The position numbers were made by a program, and so were the translations under genes. Shown here in pieces: positions 1-8,338 of a stretch of 64,000 bases of DNA. This DNA comes from an uncultured Prevotellaceae bacterium. Lineage in GTDB: Bacteria; Bacteroidota; Bacteroidia; Bacteroidales; Bacteroidaceae. Below the pieces are notes generated by a model that had not been told where the DNA came from, did no database searches, and was given only the letters and a program-made list of their open reading frames with translations. The stretch spans positions 112,958 through 176,957 of the forward strand of contig CAMVAT010000001.1 in the NCBI GenBank assembly GCA_947165505.1. The letters are read 5' to 3'. Numbering within the stretch: the stretch's first letter is position 1; every line of letters begins with the position of its first letter.

Positions 1-91
1 ACGACCCAACAACCAAACGACTAAAAATCTAAATGTGTGTTAAAGCGACACTAAAGTCTGTTAATCGTGCTTTTTTTATATGATTATGCTA

Positions 92-99
92 TACCTTTG
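92..99 (+). promoter_or_regulatory. Bacteroidetes-type -7 box TACCTTTG upstream of the M23 peptidase gene
   Basis: TACCTTTG matches the Bacteroidetes TAnnTTTG -7 consensus, about 125 nt upstream of the ORF start. Confidence 0.55.
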
Positions 100-224
100 C
101 ACGCAGAAACGTGAGATAGTGACGATTTTCTCATGGAAATAATCGGTGTTTGTCTTTTTTTCGCCCGAGTATTTTCGAGAGATAAACCCTTTGGAAGTCA
201 CTCTAAGCAATTAAACAACAGGCT

Positions 225-1175
225 ATGCATTTAACAAAAAAAATAAAAACACTCGCATTGTCGTCAATCGTATTATTGGCGGCAACACCAGTAATGGGTC
301 AAGACCTCTTAGCACGTCAGGCCCCAGTTGACAAGAAAGTTAGAGCCGTTGACACCTTGGCACTCCAAAGCATCATGGAGCGCGAAGAGGCTGCCTCTCC
401 TGCTGCTTCCCTCTATCAAGATTGGGATAATCGCTATGCACACAAAGCCACCGAACTGCCTGAGACGTACCGCATCGACCTGCGCGACTTCTGCATGCCC
501 ACACCGAGCCGTGTGATCACCTCCAATTTCGGAGCACGCTGGGGCCGCATGCACAAGGGCCTTGACATCAAGGTGTATATTGGCGACACCATCCGCGCCG
601 CCTTCTCCGGCAAAGTGCGTGTGGTGAAATATGAGGCCAAGGGCTATGGCAACTATGTGGTGATACGCCACCACAACGGTCTGGAGACCATCTACGGGCA
701 CATGTCGAAACAACTGGTGCGTGAGAACCAAGTGGTTCGCGCAGGCGATCCCATCGGTCTGGGCGGCAACACCGGCCGCAGCACCGGTTCGCACCTGCAC
801 TTCGAGACACGCCTCTGCGGCGTAGCCCTCAACCCCGCCCTCTTCTTCGACTTCAAGGCACAAGACGTGACGGGCGACTTCTATACCTTCCGCAAGAGCA
901 CCATCGACCGCGAGTCGGCTCAGGCCACGCGTCTGCGCGGCAAGAACGACGGTGGCGGCTATCGCCAGGAGGATGTCACCGGCCGTGCCAGCAGCACAGC
1001 CCAGCAGAGCCAGCAGCGCAGCAGCGGCGCCGCCCGGTTCCATAAGGTGCAAGCCGGCGAGACGGCTTACTCTATCGCCCGCAAGTACAATATCTCTGTC
1101 GAGAAACTGGCTGAGATGAACCATCTGGGTAAGGATCTGCGCATCCGTCCCGGACAATTGTTGAAATACTCATAA
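225..1175 (+). CDS. M23 family metallopeptidase with C-terminal LysM domain
   Basis: Signal peptide; SNFGARWGRMHKGLDI...HLHFE LytM/M23 motifs; C-terminal LysM HKVQAGETAYSIARKYNISVEKLAEMN. Confidence 0.93.
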   Translation: MHLTKKIKTLALSSIVLLAATPVMGQDLLARQAPVDKKVRAVDTLALQSIMEREEAASPAASLYQDWDNRYAHKATELPETYRIDLRDFCMPTPSRVITSNFGARWGRMHKGLDIKVYIGDTIRAAFSGKVRVVKYEAKGYGNYVVIRHHNGLETIYGHMSKQLVRENQVVRAGDPIGLGGNTGRSTGSHLHFETRLCGVALNPALFFDFKAQDVTGDFYTFRKSTIDRESAQATRLRGKNDGGGYRQEDVTGRASSTAQQSQQRSSGAARFHKVQAGETAYSIARKYNISVEKLAEMNHLGKDLRIRPGQLLKYS

Positions 1176-1211
1176 CTCATAACCCATATTTCAAAGAACA
1201 CATCAAAAAAG

Positions 1212-1250
1212 AGTGCCAGACCTCTCCGTGAGGCCTGGCACTTGTTTTTT
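1212..1250 (+). terminator. Rho-independent terminator of the M23 gene
   Basis: AGTGCCAG...CTGGCACT stem followed by TTGTTTTTT. Confidence 0.8.
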
Positions 1251-1318
1251 CGTCAAGGGGGCAAGGGGCTGGGAGTAGGAGAAATGCTACTCACTGGGGG
1301 CTGCCAGCCAAGAGACCC

Positions 1319-1669
1319 CTATTCCAGCGGTTTGGCGGGCATGGCCGTTTTCTGCGTGGGTGCCTCCATCTTCTTCTGAGCGGGAGCCTCCACCTTTCTC
1401 GCCTGACCCTCGGGGCGCTGCACACGTCGGCGGTCGGGGCGCTGTGCGGGCGTCACGGTGCGAGCCGGTGTCACGGTGCGAGCCGGTGTCACAGTACGAG
1501 CCGGTGCCATGGTGCCATCAACCTTCTTCATCTCGCCAGTAGTCACCCGGTCGGCATCTGTCGGCTTTTTCACTTTCGTATTGGTCTGTACACGCTCCTG
1601 CGCACTCACCTGAGTGGAGAAACACAACATACCAGCCACGAGGGCGGCCATCATCATCACTTTTTTCAT
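1319..1669 (-). CDS. Small secreted hypothetical protein with ARTVTP repeats
   Basis: Start re-set to MKKVMMMAALVAGMLCFSTQVSAQ (signal peptide); PARTVTPARTVTPARTVTP repeat. Confidence 0.6.
   Translation of the reverse strand: MKKVMMMAALVAGMLCFSTQVSAQERVQTNTKVKKPTDADRVTTGEMKKVDGTMAPARTVTPARTVTPARTVTPAQRPDRRRVQRPEGQARKVEAPAQKKMEAPTQKTAMPAKPLE
1451..1504. repeat. 18-bp tandem repeat x3 inside the small secreted protein ORF
   Basis: (c/t)gtcac(g/a)gt(g/a)cgagccgg repeated three times. Confidence 0.85.
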
Positions 1670-1683
1670 TTTCAGATTGGTTT

Positions 1684-2466
1684 TTAATGGTTGAACAATT
1701 GTCGTATCACAAACCATCCGTGCATCAGCACGGTGGTACATAGTCCGTAGTGCCGCCGCATGACCTGAAACCGCTCTTTGAGCGAGTCGCGGTGGTGTGC
1801 CGTGGTCTGTCCGCCCTCGAGGAAGAGGGCCGTCACATCGCCCACGGGCGTGAGCGCGGCATTCGTGCGTTGCGCCTCTTTCATCACCCGTATGCACCAG
1901 TCAACGTCGGCAGAGTAGCGGTAGCGGGTGTCGTAGCGTATATGGCGTGCGATGTCGGTGCGCGCGAAGAACGCCTGATGGCACACCAGCATGCCGTGGC
2001 GGAACGAGCGCCAGGAGAGTTGCCGGGGCGGTCGGAGCCGCCGTGGTCCGAGGTCATGCCCCTCGCTGTCAATCAGGTGTGTGTCGCCATAGATGACCGC
2101 GGGCAGTTGTCCGTCGCCGGCCGCCATGGCCGTGGCCGCCACCCGTTCGAGCGTATCGTCGCCTGCGAACCGGTCGCCCGCATTCAGGAAGACGACATAG
2201 TGGCCCGTGGCTTTGGCCAGCCCTTTGTTCATCGCATCATAGAGCCCCTTGTCAGATTCCGAGCAGATCACCACCTGATGCGGGGAGCCGGCGTGGGCGC
2301 AATCGTCACGATAACGCTCGGCGATAGCCAGCGTGCCGTCGGTCGAGGCACCGTCGATGATGAGGTGCTCCACAGCCTCGTACGTCTGCCGGGCCACGCT
2401 GTCGAGCGTGGGCTGCAGCACCTGTGCCGCCTGCCACGTGACGGTGACCACCGTGATGGTGATCAT
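1684..2466 (-). CDS. Glycosyltransferase family 2
   Basis: ITVVTVTWQAAQVLQPTLDSVARQTYEAVEHLIIDGASTDGT...SESDKGLYDAMNKGLAKATGHYVVFLNAGD. Confidence 0.93.
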   Translation of the reverse strand: MITITVVTVTWQAAQVLQPTLDSVARQTYEAVEHLIIDGASTDGTLAIAERYRDDCAHAGSPHQVVICSESDKGLYDAMNKGLAKATGHYVVFLNAGDRFAGDDTLERVAATAMAAGDGQLPAVIYGDTHLIDSEGHDLGPRRLRPPRQLSWRSFRHGMLVCHQAFFARTDIARHIRYDTRYRYSADVDWCIRVMKEAQRTNAALTPVGDVTALFLEGGQTTAHHRDSLKERFQVMRRHYGLCTTVLMHGWFVIRQLFNH

Positions 2467-3737
2467 ATCTTGTAGTTTTTGAAAGCCAGCGCGTGGTTGT
2501 ACACCTCGATATATTTCAAGGCCACGGTATGCTGCGAATAGGATGTAGCCACCTTCTTGATGGCGCTATCGCTCAGCGCCTCGCGGTCGGCCTCTTTCAT
2601 CACCCAGTAGATACCCTTAGCCAGGTCAGACGAGTCGCGGTAGTCTGCCACATAGCCATTCTTCTCATGGTCTATCTCCTCGGTGATGCCGCCCACTTTG
2701 AATCCCACGCAGGGCACGCCGCACGCCATGGCCTCCATGACGGTGTTGGGCAGGTTGTCTTCCAAGGATGGCAGCACAAACACATCAGCAGAATTATATA
2801 CATCGACGATTTTCTTCTCGTCGCTCACATAGCCGAGCGGATAAGCGGGCAGCCGCAGATGTCCGGTGAAGTCTTCAGAGTGCCCTCCGAGGATAGCCAC
2901 AGCCGTATCTTCTTTCATCTCGGGATGCTCAGCGGTGAGTTTGTCGATAGCCTCGATCATGAAGTCCATGCCCTTGCGCCTGTCGTTGACCCGTTGCGAC
3001 ACGAAGAGGATGATGCGCTTATCGAGAGGCAGTCCGGCGCGTTTGCGTGCCTCCTGCTGGTCTTTCTTGCAGAAGACCCGGGTGTCGATGGGGTTAGGTA
3101 TGGCCGTGACCTGCTGTCCTGTGAGCAGAGCGCTCTTTTTGGCGAGTCCTTCGAGCCACCGGCTGCACGTGACGAACGAGATATGCTGTCCGTCGAGCAT
3201 AGCCTCCTTTTTCTTCCACACGCGGTAAGCCAAGTCTTTCGGACCGCCTTTGTCGGGCAGCATCTTACAGTTGCGGCATGTAGAGGTGTAGGCCTTGCAC
3301 CCCTGCGTATAATGGCAGATGGCGGTGGCGGGCCATGCGTCGTGCATGGTCCACACCACGGGTTTGCCCGACTCTAAGATTTTTCTGATGCCCGCGATGG
3401 AGAGCATCCCCTGATTGATCCAGTTGAGGTGTATGATATCAGCCTCTTTAAATTCACGCAGGTTGGTGATGTCGTAACCCGTATTGGCGATGTCGATTTC
3501 AAAAAGGCGGTTGCGCGAGAGATGCAGGTTCCAATAGACCGTCCACCGCTCCCAAAGGAATTTCAGACTTCCGACCAGGCCTTTGCCCAGTCCTACTACG
3601 GTGATTTGGTCGGTGTCTTTGTCGCGCACCAACATCTTCGCTTTCACCCCGTTATTATTGAGCGCTTCCATCAGTCGGTTGGCAGCCAATGCGGCTCCGC
3701 CTGTCCGCTCACTGGTATTAACAATCAGAACTCTCAT
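2463..3737 (-). CDS. Glycosyltransferase family 4/group 1
   Basis: Start re-set to MRVLIVNTSERTGGAALAANRL; C-terminal PSLEDNLPNTVMEAMACGVPCVGFKVGGITEEI. Confidence 0.9.
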   Translation of the reverse strand: MRVLIVNTSERTGGAALAANRLMEALNNNGVKAKMLVRDKDTDQITVVGLGKGLVGSLKFLWERWTVYWNLHLSRNRLFEIDIANTGYDITNLREFKEADIIHLNWINQGMLSIAGIRKILESGKPVVWTMHDAWPATAICHYTQGCKAYTSTCRNCKMLPDKGGPKDLAYRVWKKKEAMLDGQHISFVTCSRWLEGLAKKSALLTGQQVTAIPNPIDTRVFCKKDQQEARKRAGLPLDKRIILFVSQRVNDRRKGMDFMIEAIDKLTAEHPEMKEDTAVAILGGHSEDFTGHLRLPAYPLGYVSDEKKIVDVYNSADVFVLPSLEDNLPNTVMEAMACGVPCVGFKVGGITEEIDHEKNGYVADYRDSSDLAKGIYWVMKEADREALSDSAIKKVATSYSQHTVALKYIEVYNHALAFKNYKI

Positions 3738-3881
3738 AATTTCGATTTTTTCAATACGACAAAGATACGGAAAAATGCTGTTTGCACAAAAAAAATCGCA
3801 AAAAAAATCGCTGTTTGCGCACACAACGCTTGATTTAAATCAAGAATGAGCGTATTTTTACGAAAAATGAGGTAAAAAGTA

Positions 3882-3912
3882 TTGCAAAGGGCTCGTTTTC
3901 GTTGTACCTTTG
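3882..3912 (+). promoter_or_regulatory. Bacteroidetes promoter (TTG - 20 nt - TACCTTTG)
   Basis: TTG 3882-3884, 20-nt spacer, TACCTTTG 3905-3912. Confidence 0.65.
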
Positions 3913-3918
3913 CAGTGT

Positions 3919-4114
3919 CAAAAGGTTAATAGATTGTTTAGGTTAGTAGTAATAGATTTAGGTTTTTAGTTATTAGGTTTAAGGTAATTAAATTAAGATT
4001 GTTTAATTGGACAACAATGGAGGCCGTGAGGTTTTCATTGATTTTTGAAAAGGATTTTTAGTTAAACATAGGCTCGTGCGCCACAGCTCGCTGAGAGTTG
4101 CGGCGCACTTTTTT
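3919..4114 (+). ncRNA. Candidate ~195-nt small RNA or orphan leader between a promoter and a terminator
   Basis: Promoter 3882-3912 and terminator 4076-4114; no plus-strand ORF longer than ~14 codons recognised between them. Confidence 0.45.
4076..4114 (+). terminator. Rho-independent terminator
   Basis: GTGCGCC (4076-4082) / GGCGCAC (4102-4108) followed by TTTTTT. Confidence 0.75.
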
Positions 4115-4153
4115 AGCACGTTTTTTTCAGGATGGGCGGTCAGGCAGCAAATA

Positions 4154-4303
4154 TCACTTCACCCTGACGATTTTTGCCCGGTCGATGGTGCGGCGGTCGG
4201 CACTAATGTTCATGCCCACGGCATAGACGGGGCGCGTATCGGCGGCGAAGCGCACGGCATAGTCCTTGGCGATGATCTGGTCGGTGGCCTCCTCGGCGCT
4301 CTT
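4154..4303 (-). pseudogene. C-terminal remnant of an AAA-ATPase-like / PD-(D/E)XK nuclease family protein
   Basis: Reads AEEATDQIIAKDYAVRFAADTRPVYAVGMNISADRRTIDRAKIVRVK*, resembling the C-terminus of that family; no N-terminus present. Confidence 0.55.
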
Positions 4304-4433
4304 ATTGTATTATAAGAGCCACATGATTGCCGTTGGTAAGGGCAGTGGTCAACACGTTGGTTTCTTCCACGCGGTCGCAGAAGTAATGCGGTGACAGATA
4401 GCCACTGGTGACGAACGGATTGGTAATAGTCAT
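4302..4433 (-). pseudogene. N-terminal remnant of an AAA (archaeal ATPase-type) protein
   Basis: MTITNPFVTSGYLSPHYFCDRVEETNVLTTALTNGNHVALIIQ* resembles the N-terminus just before the Walker A of Bacteroidetes AAA ATPases; truncated. Confidence 0.6.
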
Positions 4434-4609
4434 AACAGCAAAAAGGTTGTTCAGTTTGAATTATGCAAAGATAATTATAATCTTATTATAAAGCAAACTT
4501 TCCGCTGTTTTTTTCATCATTTCATCATAATTGGTTTTTGCTACACTATACAAACAACAATCCATTTTTTATCAATTGAAATGTCGGATGAACCAAATTT
4601 TGTTCTCTT

Positions 4610-4650
4610 ATTTGGCTAAAACCATGTATCACATGATGAAATAGCCAAAT
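4610..4650. repeat. Inverted repeat ATTTGGCTA...TAGCCAAAT
   Basis: Perfect 9-bp arms 4610-4618 and 4642-4650. Confidence 0.85.
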
Positions 4651-4682
4651 AAAAAGATGTCCAACGAATGGCAAATCTATAT

Positions 4683-4729
4683 TATATTCGGCTTTTTGTG
4701 TTAAATATTGCAAGTTTTAGCCGAATATA
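4683..4729. repeat. Inverted repeat TATATTCGGCT...AGCCGAATATA
   Basis: Perfect 11-bp arms 4683-4693 and 4719-4729. Confidence 0.85.
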
Positions 4730-4768
4730 AGGATGTTTTTTGTTGTCTTTGCATTGCTAATCAACAGG

Positions 4769-4906
4769 ATGCCCCGACTGGCAGAAGAGACAAAGACCCG
4801 AAAGGCAGTGCAGGCTATACTTATTACCACATACGGACTGAAACAGAACGAGTATTCAGACATCGTGCAATCTGTGGTTACGATGAACGACCTGTTTTTA
4901 GAGTGA
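4769..4906 (+). pseudogene. C-terminal remnant of an AAA ATPase family protein
   Basis: MPRLAEETKTRKAVQAILITTYGLKQNEYSDIVQSVVTMNDLFLE* resembles the C-terminus of Bacteroidetes AAA ATPases; frame differs from ORF track 4708..4998. Confidence 0.6.
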
Positions 4907-5334
4907 GACTCGTCAGGTTTACGACCAGTTTTTCGTCTTATGGCCGATTAAGAATTTCTAATCCAACTTTCGCAAGTGCTCTATGTCTTCGCAGTTAAAG
5001 TAGCTAAGTAGTTATCGCTCCGCTCGTCCTTCGGACAGTAGTGAAGCCATTACTTCTATAGGCTGCATCCTATAGTCTGTTGTCTGCCACCAGACATTTA
5101 GTTTAACTACATAACTACAGACAACTTAACTACTTCAAAAAGTTGAATAATATCGTTATAGAACAAGGTTTTCTCTGTTTTTTCATAAAAATATGATTTC
5201 CGCGAATAGCTAATAGCGGCCCACTAATCTTTCGCATACTGTATCACTGAGCTGCGGTGAACGACATGGATTGTACGCAATTTGCACTTTTCTCACCTTG
5301 GCTTACAGGGCATGTCTATTGCTTATTATTTGTT

Positions 5335-6090
5335 TTAAAGGTCAATGCTATTTGGTGTCTGATAGACACAATGATTAAAGATAAGATTGGCATTACAACC
5401 ACCTAAAGAACGAACATTATCAATTTGATTCTTTATGTATGAGATAGTGTCCATGTCCTTGTAATAAACTCGGTTTATGGGTGCATCTGTTCCAAATAAA
5501 ACTTTTTCCATTAGACCTCCATTCAAAATTTTATGTAAATCGCACATTGGCATAAACGCGGTGTCAACGAAAGCATTTGAACATTTATTCATTATTTCAA
5601 TGGCTTCATCTACAGGCCGGCCATGAGCCAGCACAAATGTCAAGTCATTATTATTCTGAATAATTTCTGCAAACTTTCCTGCATGGCAATTTTCAAAATT
5701 TCCTGTATGCAATAGGACAGGAACTTTCAGCTTTTTAGCAACGCCCAAACCACGCTCCACCAATTTTTCATTATGCGCCCACTCTGGATGAGCCCCCCAA
5801 TGCATTTTTATCCCCCTCCATCTGACTTTGCTGCGCAGCATAAAAGGCAGAGCGTATCTTCTCTTCATCATTTTGGGGGTAAGCCACAAGATGGGGCATA
5901 TTCGATTTCCTCCGATTCCGATGAGTTCTCGCATTTCGCGAACCACCACTTTGTAGAGTTCGGCGCAAGTTGAGGTGGAGGAAACAACAATTCCATCGAC
6001 ACCTGCTGCCATCTCTGAATACCACACTTCCCTTGGAGAGTGGTATCCATCAGTAAACCATCCAACATGTACATGATTGTCTATAATCAT
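5335..6090 (-). CDS. Amidohydrolase family metal-dependent hydrolase (TIM barrel)
   Basis: MIIDNHVHVGWF HxH motif, VPVLLHTGNFENCH, FVLAHG, VLFGTDAPI. Confidence 0.85.
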   Translation of the reverse strand: MIIDNHVHVGWFTDGYHSPREVWYSEMAAGVDGIVVSSTSTCAELYKVVVREMRELIGIGGNRICPILWLTPKMMKRRYALPFMLRSKVRWRGIKMHWGAHPEWAHNEKLVERGLGVAKKLKVPVLLHTGNFENCHAGKFAEIIQNNNDLTFVLAHGRPVDEAIEIMNKCSNAFVDTAFMPMCDLHKILNGGLMEKVLFGTDAPINRVYYKDMDTISYIKNQIDNVRSLGGCNANLIFNHCVYQTPNSIDL

Positions 6091-6170
6091 TTTACACGTA
6101 CTAGTAAAAATAAAAGGAAGATAACGCTATCAATTTCCCGAATGGAATAACCCCCATGAATATACAGAAG

Positions 6171-6380
6171 CTAAATCATCTCACTGTTTTTATCATTTAT
6201 TATTTTTTTAATTTGAGAAATTGTTTCTTTTACGCGGACAGTTATAACTTCTTCATTACCTTTCCAATGCAATAATGCTGGAGTATCTTCGTCTTGAAAA
6301 CCCCATTCTACAGAATTTGGAACTAATATTGTCCTTCCCGTTTTGTAGTCATGTAACTTAATTTGTATAATTTGTGCCAT
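6171..6380 (-). CDS. Small FlbD-like hypothetical protein in the RiPP-like locus
   Basis: 69 aa; KLHDYKTGRTILVPNSVEWGFQD...LLHWKGNEEVITVRVKETISQIKKII pattern. Confidence 0.55.
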   Translation of the reverse strand: MAQIIQIKLHDYKTGRTILVPNSVEWGFQDEDTPALLHWKGNEEVITVRVKETISQIKKIINDKNSEMI

Positions 6381-6492
6381 AAAAGTAAATTTCTTTTAAA
6401 TCTGTATAAAAAAATGCCATTTCATCATTTTTCTTTTTGCAATGTGCTGTACAGGTTTCGTTTATAAGAAAGCGTTCTAAACGTTAGTAATT

Positions 6493-6520
6493 CTACGCCA
6501 GTCTTATTTAACTGGCGTAG
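6493..6520. repeat. Perfect 10-bp stem-loop between precursor ORF and downstream genes
   Basis: CTACGCCAGT (6493-6502) cttattta ACTGGCGTAG (6511-6520). Confidence 0.9.
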
Positions 6521-6580
6521 ATCAAAGAATGGTAAAGGATGGAAATCTAACACCATTTAACCTTAAACCGTCAACATAGC

Positions 6581-6733
6581 TTACTGGCTTCTTTCACAAA
6601 CACTGCATCCATCTTCACCATGGTTAGCGAAAATTGCACATTGTTTTCCACGATTCTTAGTAGGGCATCCTGCGGCATAAGAACCAGCTACTTGGTTTTT
6701 TGCGACCAATTCCACTTTTTTGTACTTTTTCAT
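6581..6733 (-). CDS. Candidate radical-SAM-modified RiPP precursor peptide (50 aa, 4 Cys)
   Basis: MKKYKKVELVAKNQVAGSYAAGCPTKNRGKQCAIFANHGEDGCSVCERSQ*; starts 53 nt after the rSAM stop, same strand; absent from the ORF track because shorter than 60 aa. Confidence 0.75.
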   Translation of the reverse strand: MKKYKKVELVAKNQVAGSYAAGCPTKNRGKQCAIFANHGEDGCSVCERSQ

Positions 6734-6786
6734 TGGTTATAAAAATATAAATTTAGCCTACCTCCTTTTTAGCGAATCGGCATTTT

Positions 6787-8283
6787 CTATTTATTGGTAT
6801 TATCTTCAAAATAAAGAGATTTCAATAAGCCTTTAGAATGATACTCTTCAACAAGACTCTTTAAAAGGAATGCTTCATCACAAAATGCTTTACTTATTTT
6901 GAACATGTTTCCATCATTCTCATTAAAATTTCTTACAAGGCAACGAGAACAAAAATCAAATGCCTCACACTCTAAACATTGTGGGAATGATGATTCTTTT
7001 ATCTTTCTTAATTCTTTTATCTTTTCACTGTTTTCCCATATCTCCTTAAGGGATTGCTTATAAACATTACCTAAGATATATCCTTGCCAACCAGCACAAG
7101 GATACACATCTCCATTTGCGGTAATACAACAATTATCATATCCGACCCCACATAGAGGCTGATTCTTAAACGCCTCAAAATCTAAAAGCATTTCCTCTGA
7201 CTTAGGAATCTGTTTTAATGTGCCATTTCGATAATCAACATCATATTCAATAATGCTTCTCAACAAGGCTTCCGTTTCCTCAATTGAAAGACGTTGTTCT
7301 AGATTGTCGGTGGAAAAATCAGAACGTGCCATCATTATATAATCTGTTTGTACTCTAATATCGCGCTTTCTAGCATACTCTATAACTCCTAAATATGAAT
7401 CTTTATTTGTCTTCATTATAGGACAAGAAATCTGAACTGGAATGTCTGCTTTAATCAGTTTATCTATGGCCATTTTTGTTTTCTCACAAGAACCGCTTAC
7501 TGTTGTTATTTTATCGTGTACTGCAGGTTCAATAGAATAAAGAGATGTTTGCACAATAGACAAATTAGCGGCTTTTAGGATTGGAATATGCTCGTCTTTC
7601 AAAGAAATCAGATTAGACAAGACACTTATTCGTAAATCTTTTATTCTACAATACTTTATTATTTCCATTAAGTCTTTGTGCATAAATGCTTCTCCACCAC
7701 TTAAAGTAATATGAATTCCACCCATCCGGGCAAACTCATCGATAAGACTAAATACTTTTTGTTTGGGCATATCGAAACCATTATTCTTTTTTTCATTAGG
7801 AATGTAACAGTGAATACATCGTTCATTACATTTGCTTGACAGCTCAAATTGTAGTGATGAAATTTTTGGACTACCTTGTATCTCTTCTAAAAAGAAATCC
7901 TGTGTACTCATTCCTATTTTTTGTGATGTCTCCTGGAAATACATACTCGTAAGTGTTTTAGGATTATTCTTTTTGTAAGAAAAATCTAAATCTTTTTCAT
8001 CTATTTCTTGGATAGTTTCACCTATAATCACAAAACGATGTTTTTCGAGATCTTTGATAAAATCAATAAAGTCTTTCTCAAGCTCATCTCTTGACACCCC
8101 TTCAAAAACGGTTAAAAGATGATTGATTATAACTTCCACATCTTTTGCTTCTCTACCTATTTCTCGCAAAAAATCTGCACCAGTAGAATTGTACACGCGA
8201 TCAAACTGGGTAAGCTGATTTGTTACATAACCATAACGTTCTGTATTTCTAATGAAAGTATTCTTCGATTGTCTTATATACAT
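6787..8283 (-). CDS. Radical SAM/SPASM peptide maturase with N-terminal PqqD-like (RRE) region
   Basis: CNERCIHC (CxxxCxxC); SGGEAFMH; SPASM-type Cys CGVGYDNCCITANGDVYPCAGW...CLECEAFDFCSRC; about 90-aa PqqD-like N-terminus. Confidence 0.9.
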   Translation of the reverse strand: MYIRQSKNTFIRNTERYGYVTNQLTQFDRVYNSTGADFLREIGREAKDVEVIINHLLTVFEGVSRDELEKDFIDFIKDLEKHRFVIIGETIQEIDEKDLDFSYKKNNPKTLTSMYFQETSQKIGMSTQDFFLEEIQGSPKISSLQFELSSKCNERCIHCYIPNEKKNNGFDMPKQKVFSLIDEFARMGGIHITLSGGEAFMHKDLMEIIKYCRIKDLRISVLSNLISLKDEHIPILKAANLSIVQTSLYSIEPAVHDKITTVSGSCEKTKMAIDKLIKADIPVQISCPIMKTNKDSYLGVIEYARKRDIRVQTDYIMMARSDFSTDNLEQRLSIEETEALLRSIIEYDVDYRNGTLKQIPKSEEMLLDFEAFKNQPLCGVGYDNCCITANGDVYPCAGWQGYILGNVYKQSLKEIWENSEKIKELRKIKESSFPQCLECEAFDFCSRCLVRNFNENDGNMFKISKAFCDEAFLLKSLVEEYHSKGLLKSLYFEDNTNK

Positions 8284-8338
8284 ATCTTTTATTGTTAATG
8301 TTTTTTACTGGTAGTTTAAAGATTGAGGAATGGCGTCG

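Noticed and set aside
4076-4315. 79-aa plus-strand ORF
   Set aside because: Starts inside the terminator hairpin and runs antisense to the PD-(D/E)XK remnant.
4708-4998. 96-aa ORF in the track
   Set aside because: Wrong frame; an overlapping frame (4769-4906) reads an ATPase-like C-terminus.
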